Positions 13,201-21,250 of a stretch of DNA of 64,000 nt are shown in pieces (position 1 is the first letter of the stretch; each line of letters opens with the position of its first letter). Origin of the DNA: Fremontodendron californicum (taxonomy: Eukaryota > Streptophyta > Magnoliopsida > Malvales > Malvaceae); contig JAULJL010000034.1 in the NCBI GenBank assembly GCA_030761205.1, positions 3,495,501 through 3,559,500 of the forward strand, read 5' to 3'. The position numbers and the translations under genes are program-made. The notes under the pieces were generated by a model. The model saw nothing but the letters and a program-made list of their open reading frames with translations, did not search any database and was not told where the DNA came from.

Positions 13201-15514
13201 GGAGGACCAAGAGAAAACAACATTCACATGTCCATTTGGTACTTTTGCATACCGGCGTATGCCATTTGGTCTTTGTAATGCACCAGCTACATTCCAAAGG
13301 TGTATGGTTAGCATATTTTCAGATTATGTAGAGAATATCATAGAAGTGTTTATGGATGATTTTAGTGTCTATGGTGATTCTTTTGATAGATGTCTAGAGA
13401 ACCTTACACTTGTACTTGAAAGATGCATGGAAACTAACCTTGTTTTGAATTGGGAAAAATGTCACTTTATGGTAGAACAAGGAATAGTTTTGGGCCATGT
13501 TATTTCTTCTAGAGGGATAGAGGTTGATAAGTCTAAAATAGATATTATGCATTCTTTACCACCTCCCACAAATGTGAGAGAGGTTCGTTCTTTTCTTGGA
13601 CATGCAGGTTTCTATAGGAGATTTATCAAAGACTTCTCAAAGATCACATTACCTCTTTGCAAGCTACTACAAAAAGATGTGGTTTTCCACTTTGATGATA
13701 AATGCAAAGAGGCGTTTGAAACATTGAAGGGACTCTTGACATCAGCTCCTATCATCCAACCACCAGATTGGAATGTACCTTTTGAAATCATGTGTGATGC
13801 TAGTGACTATGCCATTGGAGCTGTTTTGGGCCAACGGGTTGGCAAAGCCTCACATGCCATTTATTATGCCTCAAGAACTCTTAATGATGCTCAATTGAAC
13901 TATTCCACTACAGAAAAAGAACTTTTGGCTGTTGTATTTGCTTTAGAAAAATTTCGATCTTATTTAATTGGTACTAAAGTAATTGTATTTTCTGACCATG
14001 CAGCCCTTAAGTACTTACTCACTAAAAAGGAGGCCAAACCAAGGTTGATTAGATGGATACTTCTCTTACAAGAGTTTGATTTGGAGATAAAAGATAAGAG
14101 AGGTAGTGACAACCTGGTTGCGGACCATCTTAGCCGTTTAGTTCATGAAGATGATGCACTACCCTTGAATGAGAACTTTCCGGATGAGCAACTTCTTTTT
14201 ATAAGAACAACAACTCCTTGGTATGCTGATATTGTTAATTACTTAGTTACCAAGAAGTTGCCACAAGAGTTGACACAAGCTCAAAGAAATAAGATCAAGA
14301 GTGATGCCAAATACTACATATGGGATGATCCTTACCTTTGGAAGCATTGCTCCGATCATATTATAAGAAGGTGTGTACTCGAAACTGAATTTCAATCTAT
14401 TCTCACCTTTTGTCACTCTTATGCATGTGGAGGACACTTTGGATCCAAAAGAACAGCCATGAAAGTTCTTGATTCTGGATTTTATTGGCCTACCATATTC
14501 AAAGATGCATACCTCTTTTGCAAGTCATGTGATCGTTGCCAAAGAACTGGTAACTTAGGTGCTAGAAATCAAATGCCTCAAACTCCAATACTTATTGTTG
14601 AAATTTTTGATGTATGGGGCATGGATTTCATGGGACCTTTTCCTCCTTCTTTTGGTAATCTTTATATTTTACTTGCCGTTGATTATGTTTCAAAGTGGGT
14701 GGAAGCAAAATCCACTAGGACTAATGACTCTAAAGTTGTTTCAGATTTTGTCAAGACTAACATCTTTGCTAGGTTTGGAACGCCAAAGGCCATAATCAGC
14801 GATAGAGGTACTCACTTTTGCAATAGGACTATGGAAGCACTTTTGAGGAAGTATAACATCACACACAAGGTCTCCACCTCATATCATCCTCAAACTAGTG
14901 GGCAAGCTGAAGTGTCAAACCGAGAAGTTAAGTCCATCCTTGAAAAGACAGTTAATCCAAATAGGAAGGATTGGAGTTCACGACTTGATGATGCACTTTG
15001 GGCTTATAGGACAGCATATAAGACACCCATTGGTATGTCTCCTTATCGACTTGTTTATGGTAAGCCTTGTCATCTTCCGGTTGAATTGGAACATAAATCA
15101 TATTGGGCTATCAAACAATGCAACATGGAGATGGATGAGATAGGAAAGAAAAGAAAACTTAACCTACAAGAATTAGAGGAGATAAGGAATGATGCCTATC
15201 AGAATTCTAGGATTTACAAGGAAAAGACTAAGGCATTCCATGACAAGATGATATCAAGAAAAGAATTTGTTGTTGGACAAAAAGTTCTTCTCTTCCATTC
15301 ACGCCTTAAGTTATATCCAGGTAAGTTACGTTCTCGTTGGGTTGGACCTTTTGTTATTACTAATGTATTTACTCATGGTGCAGTTGAAATCCAAAGCCCA
15401 AAAACAGATAAGGCATTCAAAGTGAATGGTCATAGATTGAAGCCTTACTATGAGAACTTTCCAATACAAGATGTGGAGGAGTTTCCACTTTTTGAGCCAA
15501 AGTATGTTGAATAA
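10256..15514 (+). CDS. Gag-Pol polyprotein (gag, protease, RT, RNase H, integrase)
   Basis: A single uninterrupted frame of 1752 residues. Gag occupies about 85-240 and is followed by a CX2CX4HX4C knuckle (CGICSNIGHQTDMC, from about 294) and a Gln/Pro-rich linker. The protease motif is DLGAS at about 607; Leu in place of Ser/Thr is usual for Athila-like elements. Reverse transcriptase spans about 880-1090 with FMDD at 1033-1036. RNase H runs from Asp1181 (CDASD) through TEKELLAVV. Integrase has an N-terminal HHCC module (about 1385-1430) and a catalytic triad at Asp1457, Asp1516 and Glu1552, giving the canonical D-X35-E. The protein copies element RNA and inserts the cDNA. No frameshift or stop is seen. 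The start is the first ATG after the PBS leader. Good splice-donor matches (AG/GTAAGT) occur at 11047/11048, 11950/11951 and 15320/15321. Confidence 0.95.
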   Translation: MFQAPEEDLRLRKIQEFITSHQQPIEELIQNIQEEQGEMAAADNRTLKELAAPDLGQQPLCIEYANLEVAFELKSGLIHLLPTFHGFAGEDPNKHLKEFHVVCSSMRPTGVTEEQVKLRAFPFSLADSAKEWLYYLPSGTITTWNDLKKAFLERYFPASKAANIRKEICGIRQYNGESLYEYWERFKKLCASCPHHQISEQLLIQYFYEGLMPMERSMIDAASGGALVDKTPRAARTLISNMAANSQQFSMRQDPPPQSKRVNEVSISSLEQKFDKLTSLVQQLAVGKIQQIKACGICSNIGHQTDMCPTLQEDTNEHVNAMGGFQNQSRKYDPYSNTYNPGWRDHPNFNYGGNQSQTIPPPFDHRPPGFQQRVQQPYQTRQQLPPTQSSGTSLEDLVKALSTNTIQFQQETKTSIRNLETQIGQLATTMSQMQARDSGKLPSQTIVNPRENANAINLRSGKQLETPQNDSAQGENNTMASSSHPNEPLKKVIPKPSFPFYITPPPFPNRLAKSKKEEQEKEILETFRKVEVNIPLLDAIKQVPRYAKFLKELCTSKRKLKWNEKVSVGENVSAVLQKKLPPKCKDPGMFTIPCKIGNTRFERAMLDLGASINVMPYSIYASLNLGPLEETGVIIQLADRSNTYPRGVVEDVLVQVNELVFPADFYVIEMEDEMSSNPTPILLGRPFLKTARTKIDVHDGTLTMEFDGEIIRFNIFEAMRYPSDVHSVFSNHLGMGNAKLALSDHVEGALESLHSLQPKDARFDVSFIDLPLSNEKLLPSILQAPTLELKPLPNHLKYLFLGEKDTLPVIIAKELTPLQEERLIRVLREHKTAIGWTIADIKGISPSMCMHRILLEEGSKPTREAQRRLNPPMMEVVKKEILKLLDVGVIYPISDSKWVSPVQVVPKKSGVTVVTNNENELVPTRIQTGWRVCIDYRKLNSTTRKDHFPLPFIDQMLERLAGHSHYCFLDGFSGYNQIAIAPEDQEKTTFTCPFGTFAYRRMPFGLCNAPATFQRCMVSIFSDYVENIIEVFMDDFSVYGDSFDRCLENLTLVLERCMETNLVLNWEKCHFMVEQGIVLGHVISSRGIEVDKSKIDIMHSLPPPTNVREVRSFLGHAGFYRRFIKDFSKITLPLCKLLQKDVVFHFDDKCKEAFETLKGLLTSAPIIQPPDWNVPFEIMCDASDYAIGAVLGQRVGKASHAIYYASRTLNDAQLNYSTTEKELLAVVFALEKFRSYLIGTKVIVFSDHAALKYLLTKKEAKPRLIRWILLLQEFDLEIKDKRGSDNLVADHLSRLVHEDDALPLNENFPDEQLLFIRTTTPWYADIVNYLVTKKLPQELTQAQRNKIKSDAKYYIWDDPYLWKHCSDHIIRRCVLETEFQSILTFCHSYACGGHFGSKRTAMKVLDSGFYWPTIFKDAYLFCKSCDRCQRTGNLGARNQMPQTPILIVEIFDVWGMDFMGPFPPSFGNLYILLAVDYVSKWVEAKSTRTNDSKVVSDFVKTNIFARFGTPKAIISDRGTHFCNRTMEALLRKYNITHKVSTSYHPQTSGQAEVSNREVKSILEKTVNPNRKDWSSRLDDALWAYRTAYKTPIGMSPYRLVYGKPCHLPVELEHKSYWAIKQCNMEMDEIGKKRKLNLQELEEIRNDAYQNSRIYKEKTKAFHDKMISRKEFVVGQKVLLFHSRLKLYPGKLRSRWVGPFVITNVFTHGAVEIQSPKTDKAFKVNGHRLKPYYENFPIQDVEEFPLFEPKYVE

Positions 15515-15796
15515 TAATGGCATGGGTCTAAGTTAGGCTGAGGACAATAAACCAAGCGCTTCTTGGGAGGCAACCCAAAAGGATGGAGAGCATCTATTAT
15601 ATCAGATTTGCATATTCCTTACTCTCCATCATTCTATCTTTTATTATTTTTCTTTTCTTTTGTTTAATAGTTCTTTTCTCTTACAAGATGTAAATATAAT
15701 TTTTAATTTATTTTTTTAACCCCGGTTAAATGGCGGATAACGGTACTCCGTGATTATTTAAATCGGTTCCATCAGCTACCCACAAAACTGATATTG

Positions 15797-15848
15797 TATA
15801 TAAATTTCTCTTCCAATTTCTCTTTCATTTTTTTCATTTTTTTTCAGG
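15797..15848 (+). promoter_or_regulatory. TATA-like box and 3' splice-acceptor-like tract before the first accessory ORF
   Basis: TATATAAAT at 15797-15805 is followed by a long CT-rich run ending TTTTTTTTCAG at 15847, two bases before the ATG. This supports either a short internal promoter or a splice acceptor used to make a subgenomic mRNA from the LTR transcript, as proposed for env-like genes of plant retroelements. Sequence alone cannot choose between them. Confidence 0.5.
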
Positions 15849-16385
15849 ATGGATGATATTCTCACAAGATTGCAGAAACGATTTCCTCCTTTTCCTCGAA
15901 ATATTTTACTGAAGCTTTACCAAGTTCGACTTGAAAGATTAAGAATGCTTATGCACAAAGGGATTCCTGACGACATACGTTGGATAATTGAAGCCAAGGT
16001 ACGTGAAGATGAATATCTTCCTGTTTTGCATTTACCAGGTACAGGTAGAAGCACTTTTGCAAAGAAGCGACGAGCAAAGCGCATGAGTTCAAATTGCCAC
16101 AAATGTGCACGATGGACGTGTAACGGTAAATGTCGTTCTATTGGGATTCCGTCCTCTAATCGAGATGATAAAATTGAATTCATTAAGGATGGACTGAGTA
16201 AGGAGAATTTGGGTAATATCCAACTTTCTCTTGAGACGCATCCTAGTGGAGACGTACAAAGAGAAATTCTTGATTTATGGCCGCAATTCCAAAGGGAATG
16301 GCAACATCTTGGGAATCTGATGTTAAAAGACCCTGTTTGCCAGCTTGTAAGAAAACTGGATGGGAAGCATATCCTCGACTCATAG
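15849..16385 (+). CDS. Accessory ORF: basic, cysteine-finger protein resembling carlavirus nucleic-acid-binding proteins
   Basis: 178 residues, intact. The N-terminal 60 residues are charged and probably helical. Then come a GTGRSTFA segment, a basic patch K72-K-R-R-A-K-R78, and a compact finger Cys83-X2-Cys86-X4-Cys91-X3-Cys95, followed by IPSSNRDDKIEFIKDGL. The order GRST-(Y/F)A, basic patch, four-Cys finger, then a short aromatic-Ile helix ending in Gly is the layout of the cysteine-rich nucleic-acid-binding (NABP) proteins of carlaviruses. Members of that family bind RNA/DNA, and some are reported to enter the nucleus, suppress silencing or activate transcription. The spacing between the cysteine pairs is shorter here, and the C-terminal 80 residues have no match I recognise. 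It has no membrane segment, so it is not an env-like protein. It sits 334 bp after pol in the same orientation. Function is inferred, not shown; a retroelement-specific zinc-finger protein is the alternative. Confidence 0.6.
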   Translation: MDDILTRLQKRFPPFPRNILLKLYQVRLERLRMLMHKGIPDDIRWIIEAKVREDEYLPVLHLPGTGRSTFAKKRRAKRMSSNCHKCARWTCNGKCRSIGIPSSNRDDKIEFIKDGLSKENLGNIQLSLETHPSGDVQREILDLWPQFQREWQHLGNLMLKDPVCQLVRKLDGKHILDS

Positions 16386-16692
16386 AAGGCGTTTAAGCCG
16401 TTTCTGGACGTAAAACCAGAGGAAGATGTGAGCCACAATCACAACTACAATAAATGACTTTTCAGCTTTTGGTTTGATTTGCAATAACTTTATTTTGTTT
16501 TAATTTACGTGTTATTCGATTTGTGTAATTATTCTCATTTTTTTTTTGTCTTTTACGGTTGATTTTCTTCTCTTTTTGATTTTCTTCCTGAAATCACGCA
16601 AAAATCTTTTGTTAGGTTAACATTTTCTTCTGACAGGTCAAATACACTTTCGGCGACATTATTACTTTTGTCTGATTCACTACTCAGTCCTC

Positions 16693-16725
16693 TATATATT
16701 ACACCATGTACTCATTCTCTTTCAG
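16693..16725 (+). promoter_or_regulatory. TATA-like box and splice-acceptor-like tract before the LOG-like ORF
   Basis: TATATATT at 16693-16700 is followed by CTCATTCTCTTTCAG ending at 16725, twenty bases before the ATG at 16745. The layout repeats that of the first accessory ORF. If the acceptor is used, the upstream in-frame ATG at 16706 is removed and translation starts at 16745. Confidence 0.45.
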
Positions 16726-16744
16726 GCACTCGAAGAAAAAAAAA

Positions 16745-17392
16745 ATGGAAAGTACTTCATCCCAGCGCATTAAAAAAATTTGTGTCTTTGGAGGTGCTTA
16801 TCCAGGGAAAAATAACATATTCGCTGATGAAGCCATAAGAGTTGGAGTAATACTTGCCCAACAAAAGATCCACTTGATTTATGGAGGCGGTAGTACGGGT
16901 TTAATGGGAGCAGTCGCTACAGCAGCACACGCCGGAGGAAGTCCAGTTCTAGGAATCGTGCCAAAACTATTCACAAGTTTTTGTGGACCTACCGTGGGTA
17001 AGGAAATACAAGTCTGGAGTGTCCCTGAACGGATAACAATCATGTACCATTCTGCCGATGCATTCATTGCTTTACCAGGAGGTCTGGGTACATTGGAAGA
17101 AATAGCTTGCGTGGCTTCTTGGTCATCTTTGGTCACAAATAAGAAACCCATTGGTTTGCTTAATATTAATGGTTATTTTAGTAATTTGCTTTCTTATTTA
17201 GATAATGCTGTGGATAATGGATTCATGTTTTCAGAGGCAAGGAGAACCATAATTTCTGCTACAACCATTGAAGATTTACTCAAAAAGCTCCAAGCTTATG
17301 AGTGTTTATCTGCTACGGTTGTTTCGCAAACGCTCGGAAAAAGAAAAAGAGATATGGACGAGCAAGGAGTGGATTGCACTTTGTCTTTGTGA
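16745..17392 (+). CDS. LOG-type cytokinin riboside 5'-monophosphate phosphoribohydrolase carried by the retrotransposon
   Basis: 215 residues from the ATG at 16745; an in-frame ATG at 16706 would add 13. LOG enzymes release free, active cytokinin bases from their riboside monophosphates in one step. Visible motifs are KKICVFGGAYPG at the nucleotide-binding start, YGGGSTGLMG, and the family signature PGGLGTLEE. An Arg (in VPERI) lies 23 residues before the Glu of that signature, matching the spacing of the Arg/Glu pair reported as essential. Length fits plant LOGs (about 210-220). Divergence is clear: CG(S/N)XXG reads GGAYPG, the usual RKXXM reads RITIM, and PGGYGT reads PGGLGT. The C-terminus adds a basic GKRKRDMD, possibly nuclear. 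Plant LOG genes normally have several introns; this one has none, as expected after passage through RNA. It lies between gag-pol and the 3' LTR in the same orientation, and its intact but diverged frame argues for long retention in the element lineage. Confidence 0.9.
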   Translation: MESTSSQRIKKICVFGGAYPGKNNIFADEAIRVGVILAQQKIHLIYGGGSTGLMGAVATAAHAGGSPVLGIVPKLFTSFCGPTVGKEIQVWSVPERITIMYHSADAFIALPGGLGTLEEIACVASWSSLVTNKKPIGLLNINGYFSNLLSYLDNAVDNGFMFSEARRTIISATTIEDLLKKLQAYECLSATVVSQTLGKRKRDMDEQGVDCTLSL

Positions 17393-19361
17393 CATTATCT
17401 AACATTTTGTTTGTTGTGTCTCAGTTATAATAAGTGGTTAGCAACCTCTGCAGGTAATATCTCCTAAATTCTACCTTTAAAATTTGACATTGGGGACAAT
17501 GTCATATTTTAGTAGGCGGTAAGGGACATATTTTGCTAATTTTAAAAATAAAAAAAAAAGTTTGTTGTGTTTTAAGCAATTTAGAAGTATTCATTCTGAA
17601 CAAGGTCTGAGTAAGGGAGACTTGAGACATACCTTGTCAGTTTGATTTTAATCTTTTTATGTTTACTTGTTAATTTTTGTTTAGTATTTTAGGATTATTT
17701 AGGTTGCATGGTTTTGTTTTGTTTTGAGTCTTAGTTGTTCCTATTCTTATGTTATTAGTTCTTTTCTCTTACACATGATTCTTTCATTTGAGTTAATAGA
17801 CTTACATTGAGGACAATGTAAGAATTAAGTGTGGGGGGGAATGATTTAGGATTTCTCTTATTTTTGTCTACTATTTTTTTTCTTTATTATTATTATTTTT
17901 AGTGTGTTTTAGTTCCTTTTTAATACAATGATGAGATATGAATTGCATAATTCTAAAACAGATTTATTAGTGAGAAGATTTTCATGAGAATTGAGCTTGA
18001 TGTCAACCTTTTTATGAGCCAATGTTAATATGATATGTTGATTGAGAAAGAAGCATGTTTAGACTTAATCTGACTTGTATAATCATCCTTGTGAGTTTTT
18101 GAGCCTATAATGATTGATGCATTATACAAATCAATCTAATTTCTTTCTTGAGTGCTCTTATGATTACATGATTCTCTAGAACTTGCTTTAAACCGTTTGA
18201 GACTATATTGATACATGTGACAACATGAATATGATAGAGGCATTAGGATTATAACCAGAGCCAAACAGCCATCCATTATTAATGTTCTAAGAGAACATCC
18301 CCACTAGTGAGCCAATTTGAGCCTATATTAAATATGCTGTTTTATTGGTAACCACAACTTACACCTAGCCTAAATATACTTATATCCTTACCCTTGTTCT
18401 AAAGATGGATTATATATTTTGAGACATATTGCAAAAAAACAAGGGATATTTTTAGTTGAAAATTTGGGTTAGAAACAAGAAATAAGTGTGGGGGGAAAAG
18501 AAAAGAAAAGTCAAGAGAAAAAGAAATGGAATACTGGCAAATACATTCCTAAGTAAAAATTATGAATCATCTCTTGAATTTGTGGAAAAAGAAAAAGATG
18601 TTACAAAGTTGTTTAGAATGAAGAAAATGCCCAACATGAATATTCGGCCTAGGTGACTATGTACTTGTAAAGAGTTTTGTGAAGTTTCTTTGTATGATCT
18701 TATTATGTCTCTAAACTTTATGAACTCTTTGGAGCCTTTGTGATATCTTTATCCTTTTGTTATTCAACCACATTACAAACCCCTTGGCCCCATTACAACC
18801 TTGATTAAAGACCTCTTGATTCATGAAGTTGTATGATCTAAATAGTGGAGAATAGGTGGACAAGCAAGAATATGGTAGAACTGTTTTCATGAGATTGATT
18901 GAGTGTAAACACTTCACCACTACTTTAAAGAGTGAAAATCATGAGGGTATCCCATGTGAGAAGTTGAGATTAAATTTGAACATGCAATATTTTGATTGAG
19001 ATATGTTATGCTAATATTGGCTTAACTCAAACAATTTACATTCAAGCTTGACTTTTTGTGAAATTCTTTAAGCTATTGATTAGTTTATAAGACTTGTTCA
19101 AAGATTGTCTCTAATTTGTATTGAAAGGATTAGGAGTAAATATTTTTAGTATATGTAGTTTATTTATATTTTAGTTTTTCAATGTTTGTGGGTATCGTTC
19201 TAGTAAACCCTCACGAGACTAAACTCGTCCACTAGGGACACCTAGGGGTTTAAAGGCTTGTGTCACATGCTAAGTGCCACCGTGATTTCCTACGAAAATG
19301 GATTAGATTAGATTTTCTTATTTTATTTTTATTGAGTCATTGCTAGGGACTAGCAACAATC
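17393..19361 (+). other. Non-coding 3' region of the retrotransposon with repeated hairpin/polypurine modules
   Basis: No reading frame of note. Palindromes GACATTGGGGACAATGTC (near 17486) and CTTACATTGAGGACAATG.. (near 17803) occur. The second is followed at once by an AAGTGTGGGGGGG tract (17826-17840). Another tract, AAGTGTGGGGGG running into AAAAGAAAAG repeats, is at 18483-18510. These copy the form of the true polypurine tract beside the 3' LTR and may be extra plus-strand priming sites. Confidence 0.6.
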
Positions 19362-19375
19362 TAAGTGTGGGGGTG
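19362..19375 (+). promoter_or_regulatory. Polypurine tract
   Basis: TAAGTGTGGGGGTG directly abuts the 3' LTR, the position expected for the plus-strand primer. Confidence 0.85.
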
Positions 19376-21250
19376 TGATAACTCGTATAATTATATAGTT
19401 TTTAGTTATATTTTATTATTGTTTTGTGTCAAATACGAGTTATTATTGTTTAGTCTAATTGTGTTTATGATCTTTTATATTTTTATGTATTTTGGTGTTT
19501 TTCACAAGTTTCTTTGAGTGATTTCAGATTACTAGAATTAAGGGCAAATCCAGTTCAGTTCCAGTTCCGACACCTTTTGCCATATCCGCTATATCTGGAG
19601 TTTCACTGAAGCAATAAGGCTGAAATTTGTGGCCATGCAAAGCTAAGAGGCATATCTATCTTTTTGATGTTTTACACTTCTTGAAACGGAGTCGTTTTCC
19701 CTAGCGAAATCGACCATCAAGTTGGCTGATGTGCAATGACGTCTGTGCTGACATGTTTTCGTATTATGCCCATATCTTCTTATCCACATCAGCAAATGAG
19801 CTGATTCCAAAGGCTATGGATCAGTAACTGATAGGGTAACATTTGTCTAGAAGACCATGTGATCAGATAAGGCCTCCACAATTGACAAAATCGACCATCA
19901 AGTTGGCTGATCAAAATCGTCATACATGACGAAAATTGTTAGAAAATGCACCCACCTATTATACCTACCTTTGAAATTTGTAAAGCTTGTCTCTTATCAT
20001 TTAGCCCTCCAAAATGTGTATAAATAGAGGGCCTTGGATGATTGTAAGGGATCATATTGGAGATTGGTAGGATATTAGCCATTTTAACAAAATTCTCTAA
20101 GTTTTCTTCTTCTTTCTTTTCTCTAGTTTTCTTTTTCTTTAGAAAGAGTAAGAGGTTGGATAATTAATATTCTTCTTCTTCTTCTTTCTTTCTTTTATTT
20201 TCTTCTTAGATTCTATTTAATTTTATGTTTATAATGCCTATGCTAGGCTAAACTTCTATTTGGTTAAGGGTGATTTCAAAGCCCTAGACATGTTTTGTGA
20301 TTGATTTTCAGATTCTATCTATCATTAATTTTCTATCAAAGTTGCTTATGTTCTTCTACAAGAATTGTTCATGATGTTGTCTTGATTTGTTTAGGTGTAC
20401 AACTAGATAGATCTTGATAATTATCTATTGCTAGTTTAGGAGTCTTGATCCGTGTAATTGTCTTGATTTCCTATTCATAAGTGGCAATTTGTGATTAATG
20501 ATTATGGTCAAGTTTTCAATAATTGCAAAGTGGAACATAACCTAAGTTGAACAATCCGAGCTTATGTGTTTGTTGCTTAGATCAACCTATCTTTCTCATC
20601 ATAAAGCTGCCATTAAATTGAATCTAGAGAGCTTATTCTAGGTTGTTTGATGGTTAGAGATTAAATAGAGAGCTTGTTCTATTTAACGACAAACTAAGGA
20701 AAGATTGAGATAACAGAGCTTGTTGTTATCTACGGTTGTTAACTTTGATAGTTGGTTGATATTGATAGATCTGAAATTGATTCTTAATGATGTCTAGTGG
20801 TGGAGAATGAAACCTTAACCATATTTTTCATTTTTGATTCTTCTTACTTGTTTTCTTACTTTTCTAGTTTGCTTATTTTTAAAAGTATATTTATTTTTAT
20901 TGGCTGGTTATACCGCCTAATTTGTATATTAATTTTGTTTTATTTTTATTGGCTGGTTATACCGCCTAATTTAGTATATATATTTTTATTGGCTGGTCAT
21001 ACCGCCTTGCTTAGTATATATATTTTTATTGGCTGGTTATACCGCCTTGCATCTTATTCTTATTATTTACTTTAGTTTAAATCTGGCTTCAAAAACCCCT
21101 TTTCTTTTATTGTTCTTGAATTTAAGTTTTAAACTATCAACTTATAAACTAAAACCCAATCCCTGAGGACTCGACCCTTGCTAACTACTATACTTACAAT
21201 TGATCTTTTTAGTGCAAGGTTAAATAAGATACACTCTTTTGGGTGCATCA
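19376..21250 (+). repeat. 3' LTR
   Basis: 1875 bp, the same length as the 5' LTR with about four substitutions and no indels by eye. It is followed by the TSD CATAG at 21251-21255. Confidence 0.95.

Larger units (their letters stand above)
8272..21250 (+). mobile_element. Intact Athila-type Ty3/gypsy LTR retrotransposon with two accessory ORFs
   Basis: This 12,979-bp element has 1875-bp LTRs (TG...CA), TSD CATAG at 8267-8271 and 21251-21255, a tRNA-Asp primer-binding site, a complete single-frame gag-pol of 1752 codons, two extra reading frames, and a polypurine tract. Lineage evidence is the tRNA-Asp-type PBS, the DLGAS form of the protease motif, the GCGCTTCTTGGGAGGCAACC block just after pol (15555-15575), and the repeated AAGTGTGGGGG tracts. 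All domains look intact and the LTRs are nearly identical, so this copy is recent and may be active. The two genes between pol and the 3' LTR are not usual parts of this lineage. Confidence 0.95.
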
